From assembly GCA_035358815.1 (NCBI GenBank), contig DAOPQC010000003.1, positions 248,001 through 312,000 on the forward strand: 64,000 bases of DNA. The letters run 5' to 3'. The DNA comes from Thermoanaerobaculales bacterium (GTDB taxonomy: Bacteria > Acidobacteriota > Thermoanaerobaculia > Thermoanaerobaculales > Sulfomarinibacteraceae). Positions 41,100 to 51,300 of the stretch are shown here, piece by piece (within the stretch, counting starts at the first letter, position 1; every line of letters begins with the position of its first letter). The position numbers were made by a program, and so were the translations under genes. Under the pieces are notes generated by a model. The model searched no databases. It was not told where the DNA came from and saw nothing but the letters and a program-made list of their open reading frames with translations.

Positions 41100-43747
41100 C
41101 GCTGCAACCGAATCGACGCGCACGCTCCACCGGTGGAAGCGTTCTCCAGCCTGACTTCTCCGCCAAGCTGGGTGATCATATCACGCGTGATCGCGAGCCC
41201 CAGGCCGACCCCGCCGCGCTCGGTCTTGGTGGTGACGAATGGCTCGAACACCTGGTCGAGGAGCTCGGGCGGGATCCCCTGGCCGCGGTCGCGCACCAGG
41301 ATCTGCGCCCACTCCCCGTCGACCGAAAGCTCGACGGTGACCGGCGAGCCCGCGGCCGATGCCTCGATCGCATTGCGCACGAGGTTGCTGACCGCGAGCT
41401 CGACCGGGCCGGTGGCGGCCCACACCATCACCCGCTCGCCGAAGCCGGAGAGCTCGAGCCGGTCGGCCGCCCCGAGCGAGCGCGCCGCGTCCTGCGCCGC
41501 ACCCATCGCCACCTCCCCGAGCTCGAGCGGCGTCCTCGTGGCGCGGCCGCCGCGCATCGCCTCATGGAGGTTGGCGACGATCCGCGACACCCGGAAGCTC
41601 TGGTCGACGAGCTTGCCCACGAGCTGCGCCCGCGGGTCCGCCGGCGGCGTCATGTCGCCCAGCATCTGGGCGAACGACGCGATCCCGGTCAGCGGCGTGT
41701 TGATCTCGTGGGCGAGGCCTGAGGCCAGGCGGCCGAGGGCGGCCAGCCGCTCCTGCTCCCGCACCCGGTCCTGCAGGTCGCGCAGCTCGGTCACGTCCTG
41801 GAGCACGACCACCCGACCGTTGAAGCTCCCGGTGTCGAGCTCGAGCACCGACACCGCCATGATGACCCGGCGCGGCGGCTCCGCCAGGGTCCTGGCCTCG
41901 GCGTTGGCGGCGTGCAACGGCAGGCTGTCCTGCCATCCGTCGGGCAGGCTGACGAGCGTCTTGAGCGGCCGCCCCACCAGCTCCTGCGCGTCGTGACTGA
42001 AGATCCCTGCCGCCTCGGTGTTGGCCGACAGGATCCGCCCGGCCGCGTCGCACACCAGGATCGCCGCCGCCGAGGACTCGATGATCCGCTGGGTGTTGGC
42101 GTGGAGGATCCGAAACTCCTCGGCCTGACGGCGGAGATCGTCCAGGTAGCGGGCGCTCTCCAGCGCGACCGCGGACTGGGCCGCGAGCGCCAGCGCCACC
42201 TCCTGGCCCTCGGTCCCGAGCGGGAAGATGCCGCGGCGCAGCCCCAGGTAGAGCAGGCCGTGGACGGTGCCGGCGCGCTCGAGCGGGATCCGCCGCGTGT
42301 AGCCGGCCTCCTCGAGGGGTCGTTCGCCCGCGGCCGGAAAGGCGCCGTCCACGACCGCGAGCGGCAGCCGCTCGGGAAGGCCGCCGCCGGTCCCGGTGAC
42401 CTGGGCGAAGCTGCCGTCCCCGGCGCGCAGGTAGGCGGCGACGAGGTCGATGTCGAGACCCTCGTTCAAGGTCACCGACAGCCGCGTCAGGAGCTCCCGG
42501 GGGTCGGTCGAGCGCGCCAGATCGCGCGCCGAGTCGGTCAGGATCGAGCGCGGCGCCGGGCGGCCGTGGTAGAGCCACTGGTCGAGGAAGCGCTCGACGC
42601 GGAGGCGGACCGGCCCCAGCAGCACCACCAGCAGGACGCCGGTCGCGAAGGCGAACAGGTTGCGCACCGATCCGAGGCCGCCCGCGTAGCGCAGGAGCAG
42701 GCGATCCGTCAGCGCGAAGATGGTCCCGCCCACCACCACCACCAGGGTCGCGGACAGCCAGTCGCGGGTGATCGGCTCGAGGTCCCACAGCCGGTACGAG
42801 GTGAGCGCCGCGACCACGCCGAGCGGCACCGCGGCAATCGGGAGCACCGCCAGCCAGGAGAACGGCGGGAACTCGATGCCCATCCAACCCGCCAGCGTCA
42901 CCAGCGTGGCGTACGGCGTGAGGCCGACGAACAGCCCGAGGGCGATCCACTCGATCTGGCGCCGCGTGCGCGCCTTCCTGGCCGCGTCCCGCCAGCGCCT
43001 GAGCAGGAGAATGATGCCGTACAGCAGCGCGGCACCGAAGATGCCGCGCAGCACCGATGCCGTGACCTGCCACCACACAGCGAGGTTCGGCGACAGGGCG
43101 GTGGCGGCGCTGGCCGCCACCACCACCGCGGTCAGCGTGTCCCAGGCCCGCATCGACCGCTGGCGCTCGGGGAAGATGGAGAAGAAGCGGACGATCAGGA
43201 ACGGCAGCGACGAGCTCGCGGCGCGGTGGATCACCTGCAGCCCGAGCTCCCCGGCCGCGATGCGGTGGGGGATGGTGCCGACGAGCACCGACGCCGCGGC
43301 CAGGACGAGGAAGGTCGCCGACTCCCGGCGGTCGGTCGCGAGCACCGCCCACAGCGCGCAGGAGAGGCCGAACAGGCCGACCAGGGACCGCGCCAGGTAC
43401 AGCGAGTCGATCTGCGGACGCGGCGGCACGAAGTTGACGTCGTGCGGCTCACGCGACCTCGGCTGCACGGCGAGGCGGTGCTCAGTTCCGGCGGCAAGCG
43501 CGAGCAGCGGGTCTTCGAGGCGCTCCACCGCGACCCCGTCGACCGCCACGATCAGGTCGCCGACCTCCAGCCCTGCCGCAGCCGCCGACGAGCCGGACGG
43601 GATGTCGGTCACCCTCACCCCGCGCTCGACCCAGCGCACGGTGAAGTCGAGCCGGTAGAACGAGCGGATGGTCTGGATGAGCGACGCTCCGGCCACGACT
43701 ACGGTGGCCAGGGCGAGCAGCAGCAGCACGATCCGCCGGCGGGTCAC
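41072..43747 (-). CDS. Membrane histidine kinase with PDZ, GAF and PAS domains
   Basis: An 891-residue kinase. An N-terminal membrane helix (about 5-25) is followed by a PDZ domain (about 30-110, GVRVTDIPSGSSAAAAGLEV and GDLIVAVDG), several further membrane helices (about 130-370), a GAF-like domain (about 420-560), a PAS domain (about 570-660, AAAILVCDAAGRILSANTEA), HisKA with the phospho-His in SGLAHEINTPL (about 682), and HATPase with RDRGQGIP and GVGLGLAIT. The GTG start overlaps the stop codon of the upstream cyclic-nucleotide-binding gene (GTGA). It should phosphorylate the downstream sigma-54 regulator. A PDZ domain in front of the sensor suggests control by periplasmic protein tails. 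Confidence 0.88.
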   Translation of the reverse strand: MTRRRIVLLLLALATVVVAGASLIQTIRSFYRLDFTVRWVERGVRVTDIPSGSSAAAAGLEVGDLIVAVDGVAVERLEDPLLALAAGTEHRLAVQPRSREPHDVNFVPPRPQIDSLYLARSLVGLFGLSCALWAVLATDRRESATFLVLAAASVLVGTIPHRIAAGELGLQVIHRAASSSLPFLIVRFFSIFPERQRSMRAWDTLTAVVVAASAATALSPNLAVWWQVTASVLRGIFGAALLYGIILLLRRWRDAARKARTRRQIEWIALGLFVGLTPYATLVTLAGWMGIEFPPFSWLAVLPIAAVPLGVVAALTSYRLWDLEPITRDWLSATLVVVVGGTIFALTDRLLLRYAGGLGSVRNLFAFATGVLLVVLLGPVRLRVERFLDQWLYHGRPAPRSILTDSARDLARSTDPRELLTRLSVTLNEGLDIDLVAAYLRAGDGSFAQVTGTGGGLPERLPLAVVDGAFPAAGERPLEEAGYTRRIPLERAGTVHGLLYLGLRRGIFPLGTEGQEVALALAAQSAVALESARYLDDLRRQAEEFRILHANTQRIIESSAAAILVCDAAGRILSANTEAAGIFSHDAQELVGRPLKTLVSLPDGWQDSLPLHAANAEARTLAEPPRRVIMAVSVLELDTGSFNGRVVVLQDVTELRDLQDRVREQERLAALGRLASGLAHEINTPLTGIASFAQMLGDMTPPADPRAQLVGKLVDQSFRVSRIVANLHEAMRGGRATRTPLELGEVAMGAAQDAARSLGAADRLELSGFGERVMVWAATGPVELAVSNLVRNAIEASAAGSPVTVELSVDGEWAQILVRDRGQGIPPELLDQVFEPFVTTKTERGGVGLGLAITRDMITQLGGEVRLENASTGGACASIRLQRCREPVASS

Positions 43748-44742
43748 GTGTCCTCTGCAACCACGATTTCGTCGCGCAGCAGCTGGCGCACCGCCAGCGC
43801 CACCCGGGCACGGCTGTAGGGGAGCCGGTCGGCCAGGACGCCCCAGCCGCAGCTCTCGGTCGCCAGCTCGTGCCGGATCTGGTCGTGGAGATCGCGGTCC
43901 TCGCCGGCCTTGGCCTCGGGCCGGCGCCCGGTCGGACGCAGGCGCCGCGACGGCGGCACCGCGATCATGAACCGCTCCAGCTCGTCCTGCATGCGCGCGG
44001 CCTCGATCAGCAGCGGCTGCAGCACCAGCGACTCGTCGGCGCCCGCCGCCCGGCGGATGGTGCGAAAGACGAAGGTGCCGCGCTCCGGCGGGTTCATGAG
44101 GATCTCGAACAGGGCCTCCGACCCCGCCAGCGCGCCGCGGCGGATCGGGCCGACGCGGCGGCCGTGGGTGGCGATGGCCCCGAACGGGCGTCCCCTGGCG
44201 TCGAGGACCTCGAGCACGCCGTCGGATCCGGACTCGACCACCGTCTGCAGGATGGTGGGCAGATCGAAGTGCTCGAGCCGCCCCCCGAGCTTGGTGGCCT
44301 CGTGACCGCCGAGGTTGGCGAAGGTGCCCTCGAGCCGACGGGCGAGGTTCTGCAGGTAGTGCATCGCCAGGTCGCGCGACTCGAACAGCCGGCGCAGGAT
44401 CACCGGGCGCGCCCACTGCAGGGTCTCGCCGCCCTCGGGAAAGCGGGCGAGCGAGTTGAACGGGGTCCCCGTGATGACCTTGCTCTCCGCCAGCACCGCG
44501 CCCGGCCCGCGATAGGCCACGGGCTCGAGCTCGCCCTCCGGGGACTGCCGCCGGCTCAGCTCGACGACGCCGTCGCTGACCAGATAGAGCGCGGTCGGCA
44601 GCTGCCGCGGCTGGAACAGGACCGCCCCGGGGCCGTGGCGCACCACCTGTGCCAGCTCGGCGAGGGCAGCCCGCTCCTCGTAGGCCAGCCCGTGGAAGAA
44701 GGAGCTGTCGGCGATGGTCTTGAGCAGGTCCGTCGGTTGCAT
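43744..44742 (-). CDS. Cyclic-nucleotide-binding and DUF4388 (PATAN) domain protein
   Basis: A 332-residue protein. Residues about 15-125 form a cNMP-binding beta-roll (FFHGLAYEERAALAELAQVV, GAVLFQPRQLPTALYLVSDG, VELSRR; the phosphate cassette is only weakly conserved). Residues about 155-260 form a DUF4388/PATAN domain (LGGRLEHFDLPTILQTVVES, ARGRPFGAIATHGRRVGPIR). The tail holds a helical winged-like segment. GGGGAGG precedes the ATG at 44742. It is first in an operon with the PDZ kinase and sigma-54 regulator and is divergent from a gene with a cyclase-like domain, so it may read a nucleotide signal made next door. Confidence 0.82.
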   Translation of the reverse strand: MQPTDLLKTIADSSFFHGLAYEERAALAELAQVVRHGPGAVLFQPRQLPTALYLVSDGVVELSRRQSPEGELEPVAYRGPGAVLAESKVITGTPFNSLARFPEGGETLQWARPVILRRLFESRDLAMHYLQNLARRLEGTFANLGGHEATKLGGRLEHFDLPTILQTVVESGSDGVLEVLDARGRPFGAIATHGRRVGPIRRGALAGSEALFEILMNPPERGTFVFRTIRRAAGADESLVLQPLLIEAARMQDELERFMIAVPPSRRLRPTGRRPEAKAGEDRDLHDQIRHELATESCGWGVLADRLPYSRARVALAVRQLLRDEIVVAEDT

Positions 44743-44805
44743 CGTGCCTCCCCATCTTATCGCCACGCGCGCGACGGCGAAACCGCGCTTGCCGGCCCCG
44801 GCGGA

Positions 44806-44811
44806 TACAAT
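44806..44811 (+). promoter_or_regulatory. -10 hexamer TACAAT, six bases before a GTG start
   Basis: TACAAT ends six bases before the GTG of the cyclase-like gene. The spacing repeats that seen at 5385, 13616, 19313 and 21073 and suggests a leaderless transcript. Confidence 0.5.
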
Positions 44812-44817
44812 GGAACC

Positions 44818-47157
44818 GTGACCGCTCCAATGGCCTCGCTGCAGGCGTTCGAGCGCGTCCTCTCGGAGGACCTGCGGCCTCCCGCCTATCTCACGCCCGA
44901 GGAGATCCGGGGCGGATGGCGCGATCTCTACCCCGAGCTCGCAGCCTGCCTGCCGGCCCCGTACCCGATCTTCGGCACGGACGAAGAGCGGATCATCACC
45001 TACGGTTACCCGATCCTCATCTCCGAGGGCATCTGGCGGCTGCGGCGTGAGCTCGACAGGCTGGTCGAGCTGGAGGTCGCCCACCGCCTGAGCTCCCCCT
45101 CCGACAGCGCCGCCAAGGAGCCGGTGGCCGCCCAGCGCGACCGCTATGTGCGCGCGGCCGCGACCATCTTCGAGAACGTGATGATGAACGACTGGGGACG
45201 CGGCCTGTCCGAGGTCTTCCTGCTCTTCCTGTCGGGCGACGCAGTGCGCAGCCTCGGCCAGGTCGCCAAGCAGGTCCGGCTGTCCCGGCCGGAGACCGAC
45301 CGGGACACAACCGAGGAGATCCGGCAGTTCATCACGGGCGTGATCGGGGAGCTCATCCAGCGCGCCGCCGTGCGCGCCGCAGAGCGCCTCCGCCAGCTCG
45401 CCGAGGGCCCGGCCAGCCTCAAGCTCTCCCCGGTGCTCGCGGCGGTCTGCCAGGACCAGCTGCTGCTGTCGGAGAGCCGCGCCCCGGCCGAGCTCGACCG
45501 CCTCAGCGGCTACCTCCAGTACCGCCTCCACCAGGACCCGCAGGCCGTGGTCGCGGTCTGCGAGAACGCGCTCCACCGCCTCAACGACCTGATCCGTCGC
45601 CACCCGGAGATCGGGTCACTGCTGGCCACGTCGGGCGCCGGCAAGCCCCGTGTCGATCAGCTCAAGACCATCCTCGACCCGGCGCTGCTCAACGCCCTCG
45701 AGGCGGCACGGCTCACCGACGCCATCGAGCTGTCCGGCAAGAACGTCCGCTTCCTGCGGGAGCTCGGGCTGCGGCTCAAGAGCTTCGAGCTGCTGGCGAC
45801 CCTGCGGCGCCGGATCCACCCCATGGAGCGCCGCGGCTCGCAGCTGGTGTTCAGCGGGCCGTCGTCGGCCACCGCGATCGCCCCCTCCACGCGGCCCTTC
45901 GACTTCGCCTCGCCCGGCGTCGTCGAGTCCCTGGTCCGGCGGTGCGGGCTGGTCTACGACCTCACCAACTTCACCGCCGTGCTCGAGGCGGTCCGCAAGG
46001 AGGGGCGGGTCGCGGAGGAGAAGGCACTCCAGTTCATGTACGTGTTCCAGAACCGGATCGAGGAGATCCGGCGCCGCCGGGTGCTGAACTTCGAGAAGTT
46101 CCTGGGCGACGGCGCGCTGTACTCCTCCCGCAGGGCGATCCGCGTGTTCGCCGCCGCCTGCGAGACCCAGGTCCTCTACCACCACCTGCGCGAGAGCGGG
46201 TTCCCATTCAACCAGGGGATCCGGATGGCGGTGAACTTCGGCACCTACCGGCTGCTGCCGATGTTCCACCGCAGCGGCGGGCCGCAGCGGTTCGAGTTCT
46301 TCGGCCACGGCATCGTCGAGCTCGCCCGGCTGACCACGGGGAAGAGCACCCGCGAGGTCGAGGAGATCGCGGAGTTCCTGATCCACGCCGGCTACGACTC
46401 GGCCAAGGTGGACGGCTTCCTCGAACCGCTGCTGGCAGCCCGCAAGGGCCACCCGGTGGCGGCCAGCCGCCCCTACACCGCCACCATCGACAGCCGCGGC
46501 GAGCTGATCAACGAGGGGATCGTCCTCACCGCCCCGTTCCTCGCCGAGCTCGAGAGGGACATCGAGGGCACCCCCGTCGGGACGCTCTCGTTCGACGGCG
46601 TCGAGTGGCTGGTGTTCGCGCTCGACCCGGGCAACCCCGATACCCTGCACGTCGGGCTGCGCCTGCTCGGGGTGGCGCGGCTGAAGGGCCTCTCGCCGCA
46701 GGAGCTGGTCGAGGCGACGGTCTGGGAGACGCTGCCCACCGCGCCTCGCTCCCGGGGAACGGCGCGCGACCTGATGCAGCTGCTGCGCCGGCTCGGCTCC
46801 GCCGAGCTCGACGGCGCCGACGCCGACGCCGCGCCCGAGGTCGCGATCCCGGAGGACCTCCTGGTGGTGAGCTACCTGGGCGAGGAGGGGCGGCGGCTGT
46901 GGGTGTTCGGCTTCTACCGCCACAGCGATGACATGGTGCTGCACGCGGTCGACATCCCGATCGACACCCCGGAGCTGGGGCGCGGGGAGCCGCTGGAGAC
47001 CTGGCTGTTCCGCAACCGCCACGAGCTGGCGAGGCTCTACGAGGGCGTGCGGCGCTCCAACCCGGGGGCGCCGCGGCCCCTCGCCTCGTTGCGCCGCCTC
47101 GACGGCTTCATGGCCTGCTTCCTCGCCTTGCCCCACCGCGCTCCCGGCCAGAGGTAG
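44818..47157 (+). CDS. Large protein with degenerate class III cyclase-like domain
   Basis: A 779-residue cytosolic protein, N-terminal part (about 1-370) mostly helical and not recognised. Residues about 375-525 have the order of class III nucleotidyl cyclase motifs: YDLTNFT (Asp381, first metal Asp), FEKFLGDGALYSS (Lys427, Asp431, second metal Asp), QGIRMAVNFGTYRL (strand) and FGHGIVELARL, where a cyclase has GDxVNxAxRL; the Asp and Asn are replaced but Arg504 is kept. So both metal ligands are present while the transition-state site is altered. The C-terminal part (about 540-779) is unassigned. It is divergent from a cyclic-nucleotide-binding gene. GTG 44818 is chosen for its -10 box; ATG 44830 is an alternative. 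Confidence 0.72.
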   Translation: MTAPMASLQAFERVLSEDLRPPAYLTPEEIRGGWRDLYPELAACLPAPYPIFGTDEERIITYGYPILISEGIWRLRRELDRLVELEVAHRLSSPSDSAAKEPVAAQRDRYVRAAATIFENVMMNDWGRGLSEVFLLFLSGDAVRSLGQVAKQVRLSRPETDRDTTEEIRQFITGVIGELIQRAAVRAAERLRQLAEGPASLKLSPVLAAVCQDQLLLSESRAPAELDRLSGYLQYRLHQDPQAVVAVCENALHRLNDLIRRHPEIGSLLATSGAGKPRVDQLKTILDPALLNALEAARLTDAIELSGKNVRFLRELGLRLKSFELLATLRRRIHPMERRGSQLVFSGPSSATAIAPSTRPFDFASPGVVESLVRRCGLVYDLTNFTAVLEAVRKEGRVAEEKALQFMYVFQNRIEEIRRRRVLNFEKFLGDGALYSSRRAIRVFAAACETQVLYHHLRESGFPFNQGIRMAVNFGTYRLLPMFHRSGGPQRFEFFGHGIVELARLTTGKSTREVEEIAEFLIHAGYDSAKVDGFLEPLLAARKGHPVAASRPYTATIDSRGELINEGIVLTAPFLAELERDIEGTPVGTLSFDGVEWLVFALDPGNPDTLHVGLRLLGVARLKGLSPQELVEATVWETLPTAPRSRGTARDLMQLLRRLGSAELDGADADAAPEVAIPEDLLVVSYLGEEGRRLWVFGFYRHSDDMVLHAVDIPIDTPELGRGEPLETWLFRNRHELARLYEGVRRSNPGAPRPLASLRRLDGFMACFLALPHRAPGQR

Positions 47158-47384
47158 CCCTCACCCCCACCCGACCACGGGCTGGGGAGCAGGGGTTTGG
47201 GGGCCGGGGTTCGGTCCCGTTCCCGCTTGTCACGGCGTAGTGCGGAGCACGAAGCCGGATTCCCGTTCCCGTTCCCGGGAGACGAGGCGAGTACGTGGAC
47301 AGCGCATCCATCTCGTAGCGTGGAGGGCAGAGGTCCGCGGGAGAATCCGGCATCAGGAGCGCGCGACGGCCTCTGCACTCCGCG
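47158..47384. repeat. Convergent gap with composite repeat and TGTCACGGC element
   Basis: G-rich GGGGAGCAGGGGTTTGGGGG (about 47184-47210) leads into TCCCGTTCCCG. The element TTGTCACGGCGTAGTGCGGA follows (47227-47258, inner GTGC-GGA-GCAC hairpin), then a second GTTCCC tract to about 47276. No gene is seen. The rest is a hairpin element described separately. Confidence 0.65.
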
Positions 47385-47391
47385 CTACGAG
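47312..47391 (-). repeat. GTAG-type hairpin element, copy 2 (variant)
   Basis: Imperfect 24-base arms (CTCGTAGCGTGGAGGGCAG... at 47312-47335 and its complement at 47368-47391) have three mismatches and a 32-base loop. Its right arm overlaps the rsgA 3' end and provides the TAG stop codon of rsgA. It has the same 80-base size as the element at 55723-55802 but a different arm sequence. Confidence 0.65.
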
Positions 47392-48287
47392 CAAGTCTCC
47401 TCGAGGATCTTGGCGTAGCTGCGATAGCGATCGCGATCGACGCTGCCGTCGGCGACCGCCTCGAGCACCGCGCAGCCCGGCTCCTGGAGGTGGCTGCAGT
47501 CGCCGAAGCGACACCCGGCCACCCGGCCGGCGAGCTCCGGGAACGCCCCCGCGAGCTGCTCCCGCGACGCCTGCCACAGTCCGAACTCCTTGAGGCCCGG
47601 CGTGTCGACGACGAACCCCCCGTACGGCAGCGGCATCAGCTCGGCCGTGGTCGTGGTGTGCCGCCCCTTGCCGGTCGCTTCCGAAACCGAGCCGACCTTG
47701 AGCCGGAAGCCGGGGTAGACCGCGTTGAGGAGGGCCGACTTGCCCGCCCCCGACGGCCCGCAAAACAGGGTGGTCTTCTCCGCCAGGCGCCGCTTGATCC
47801 GGCCCAGGCCCCAGCCCGTCCGGGCGGACACCCGATACACCTCGTAGCCAAGCCCCTCGTAGACGGGGAGCCAGCCCTCGACGTCCTCGGTCCCCTGGTC
47901 GACCTTGTTGATGACGACCACCGCCTCGACCCCGGCCAAGTGGCTCGCCACCAGGAACCGATCGAGCAGGCCGCGCCTGGCCTCGGGCACCCGCGCCGCG
48001 AACACCAGCAGCGCCTGGTCGATGTTGGCAGCCACCACCTGCGGCCGGTCGGCCCCCGGCGAGCTGCGGACGATGCTGTTGCGCCGCTTCGCCACCGCCA
48101 CGACCACCCCGTCGCCGCCCTTCATCTCGACGGCCACCCGGTCGCCCACCACCAGGCGGGCCGCCGCCGGCCTGCCGCCCTCCCAGTCGAGCCTCCGCCG
48201 TGACGCCATTACCATGGTGCGGTCGCCAACCTGGACTCGCACCAGCGGTCCGTGGGTGGCGATGACGGTCCCGTCGACCAGCTCCAT
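47385..48287 (-). CDS. rsgA: Ribosome small subunit-dependent GTPase A
   Basis: A 300-residue circularly permuted GTPase that checks 30S subunit maturation. An OB-fold is at the N-terminus (GTVIATHGPLVRVQVGDRTM). The permuted GTPase motifs appear in the order VVINKVDQ (G4), GPSGAGKSALLN (G1), DTPGLKEF (G3). The C-terminal zinc knuckle is AGCRFGDCSHLQEPGC (Cys, Cys, His, Cys). A TATACT -10-like hexamer (48301-48296 on the minus strand) ends eight bases before the ATG, with no ribosome site between. The last codon and TAG stop fall within a hairpin element. Confidence 0.95.
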   Translation of the reverse strand: MELVDGTVIATHGPLVRVQVGDRTMVMASRRRLDWEGGRPAAARLVVGDRVAVEMKGGDGVVVAVAKRRNSIVRSSPGADRPQVVAANIDQALLVFAARVPEARRGLLDRFLVASHLAGVEAVVVINKVDQGTEDVEGWLPVYEGLGYEVYRVSARTGWGLGRIKRRLAEKTTLFCGPSGAGKSALLNAVYPGFRLKVGSVSEATGKGRHTTTTAELMPLPYGGFVVDTPGLKEFGLWQASREQLAGAFPELAGRVAGCRFGDCSHLQEPGCAVLEAVADGSVDRDRYRSYAKILEETCS

Positions 48288-48395
48288 GAGCGGTCAGTAT
48301 AGCGTGCGGGCGGGCGAAGCGGCAGGGGCGGAGTCATCGGGAACGGGTACGGGAACGGGCACGGGAACGAATGGCAGCGGGCGAACCCCTATCCC
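48288..48395. repeat. Short gap with GGGAAC and CCCCTA tracts
   Basis: The gap holds GGGAACGGGTACGGGAACGG (about 48336-48368), then CCCCTATCCCCTAGTCCCCA up to the 3' end of the neighbouring gene. The arrangement is the complement of the G-then-C composite seen in other gaps. TATACT, the probable rsgA -10, is at 48296-48301. Confidence 0.6.
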
Positions 48396-51300
48396 CTAGT
48401 CCCCAGCCCCTGGCCGGGTGGGGGCGGGGACGCGCTCCAGCGTCGGCGGGCGGGCCGCCAGCTCGTCCACCGCTTGGCAGAAGCGCGCGAACCGCGGGTA
48501 GTCCGCAGGCTCGATGGTCCGCGCTCCCACCTGGAGGTTGAGCACCGAGCGGATGCGCGAGCCATCGGCCGTGAGCTGCTCCTCCACCGAGCCCCACTCC
48601 GCGTCGAGGCGTCGCGGCGGCCGCTCCATCGACCAGCCCGGAGGCGGGTCGAGAACCAGCTCGATCCGCTCCGCGATCGGCAGCGAGATCTCGAGCGGGT
48701 AGGCGCGCTCGGGCAGCGAGGCCAACGACGGGACCAGCGGCCTCGACACGACCAGGCCACGGCACGTCATGCGGCCGCCGGTCACGTCGCAGGCGCCGGC
48801 AAGGTCGAGCTCGAGCCTGAGCACGGTCCGGTCAGGCGCGCGCTCGATCGCACCGGCCACCTGCGATGCGCCGGGGAAGAGGCTGTTCGCCATCTGCTGG
48901 TACACCATCTGCACCCGGTCGGCAGGCGCCGCCTTCACCCGCTCGAGCAGCTGCTCGGCATCGGGGCCCTCCAGCTCCATCTCGAAGGCGACCTTCGCAT
49001 CCCCCGACGCCTGCACGGACGCGACCATGAAGATCCGCTGCTCGAGCTCCCGGCTGTCGAACTCCGGCAGTCCGTCGAGCAGCGTCACCGGCTCGGCGGG
49101 GCGGGTCAACGGCAGCACCAGGCCGTCGCCGCCCTGCAGGATGGGACGGAGGTTGTCGACCCCGCGGCGCTGCTCCTCGAGGTCGACCCAGATCTCCCGG
49201 CCCGCGCGCCGGACCCGCAGGACCGGCTCGGAGAACGTCTCCAGCGTCGGCACCTCGAGGTGGGACCCGGCCAGCGGACGCGGCCTCGCCATCACCAGAT
49301 CGACCTCCCACCCGGCATCGAGCAGCGCCGACGCGACGATCCCCAGCCGGTTGCCGTCCCGACGCGCGAAGCTGACCCCGGCGCTCGCCGCCAACGTCAA
49401 CGCCCGCCGGCCCGCGGCCACCTCGTCGCACACCGCGTCGACCAGCGAGCGCACCGCGCGCACCGGGTCGCTGTCGGCGAGCAGCGGCGCGCTCCACGTC
49501 CGGAGGTCCGGCGACGACCGCAGCACCGGCAGCAGGCGGTCGCGCATGGTGTCGCCGACGTCCGGCCAGCCGACCCCGAAGCTGTAGCTCACCCATGGCA
49601 GCAGCTGCTGGGACGGCGGCGCGTACGGCTCGCGGCGCAGCGGCGGGACGTCCCGGTTGCGCCAGCGAATGGCGCGCAGCCCGCCGTGGTCCCACTCCTC
49701 GCGCTCGAGGCCCTCGAAGTTCCCGTCGATGGCCAGCTCGACGTCGTGCGGCACCAGCAGCAGGTACTCGGACAGGCCGAACGCGCGCTGCTCGTCGGCG
49801 AAGCGGTAGACGTAGGGCGACATGTGGCCGCGGCGGGACGAGCCGGTGGCCGGCACCGCAGCGACGTACTCCTCCTCGACCAGGTCGCCCGGCTCGACGC
49901 CGCCCACCTCGAGCGCGCCGCTGCGCGCCTCCATCCTGGCCGGCACCACCACCCGGCCGTCGGGCTTGATGATGCGCACCTTGAGCAGATAGGCGTCCGC
50001 CATCTGCTCCAGCGTCGACGCCTGGCGCGCACCGACCGGGGTGATCGCGCGGCTGACGCCGTGGTAGTAGTAGATCGCCGAGCCGTCGGGGTAGACCCGC
50101 TCCACCGCCTGATCGAGCAGCAGCTCCACGTCGAGCTGGCCGCCTGCGGGCGCGCCGGCGGCCGCCACCGTCGACGCATCGGTTCGGAACGGCTCGAAGA
50201 ACGCCTCGGTTCCGCGCCGCCAGGCCAGGGTCGCGAGCTGCAGGTTCGAGGGGTCCCGGCCGAGCGCCTCGGCCAGGGCTCGCGTCAGCGCCGCTGGGTC
50301 GCCGGCCTCGACGACCAGCCGCAGCTGGTCGAGATGGGGGAGGTCGCCCCACCTCGTGCGCGCCGCCTCGAGCTCATCGCGCGCCCGCTCGAGCTGTCCC
50401 GCGGTCACCAGAAGGCGGACCCGGGCGATGTCGAGGGTCGGCTCCGAGACCCTCGCGGCGAGCCGGTCGATCGCCTGGGCGGCGGCGTCGGCGAGGCAGC
50501 CTGCCGCCAACTCCTCGAGCCAGTCCAGGCGGAGCGGATCTGCCGCCGCCACGCTCTCGAGCAGCTCGCGCCGCTCCTCCCAGAGGTCGAGCGCCTCCAT
50601 CGCGTCGAGCCGCAGCTCGAGGATGCCGCGCGACTCCGGCAGCTCCACGCGCAGCGCCTCGATCCCCTTCTCGACCTCTCCGGCCCAGCCGCGCCGCACC
50701 GCCTCTGCGACCCACATCCTGCGCACCCGGACGTCGTCGCCGTGGGCCGCGACCAGCTGCTCGAGGACCCGGTCGAGGTCCTCCGACCTCTTCTCGCGCA
50801 GCGCCAGCGCGCGCTCGGCCAGCTTCGCCGCCGGGATGGCCGCGCAGTGCCGCAGCTCTTCGCGGGCCTGGCGCGCGTCGCTCTCGGCATCGGCGCCGGT
50901 CGGCTCGAGCAGGTAGAACCACGCCAGCGCCAGCCGCGGCCAGGGATCGTCGGGGGCGAGCCGGCGCGCGCGATCGAGCCACCGCCGCACCGCCGGCGCG
51001 TCGCCCCGACCGCTCGCGAGCTCGGCGGCGAGCATCAGGCCCGGCACCGAGCCGGCCGATCCGTCAAGGCGCGTCGCGAGGACGGCGGCGGCCGGCGGCA
51101 GCTCGGCGACGGCGGTCGACGGCGCCCAGCCACCGGCGGCCGCGTCCCGCGTCGCGACCCCGACCGGGCCACCCGAGCCGTCGTACAGGCTGATCCGGAC
51201 TCGCCCCGGCGGCCTCGACCCGAGCTCGGCCCGCAGCCGGTGCAGGCCGGGCTCGAGCTGGACGCGAAACCAGGTCACCTCGGCGTCCCGCTCGCCGCAG

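Noticed and set aside
43744..45603. Upstream extension of the cNMP-binding/DUF4388 reading frame
   Set aside because: The extension overlaps the divergent cyclase-like gene antisense; the ATG at 44742 with GGGGAGG is the real start.
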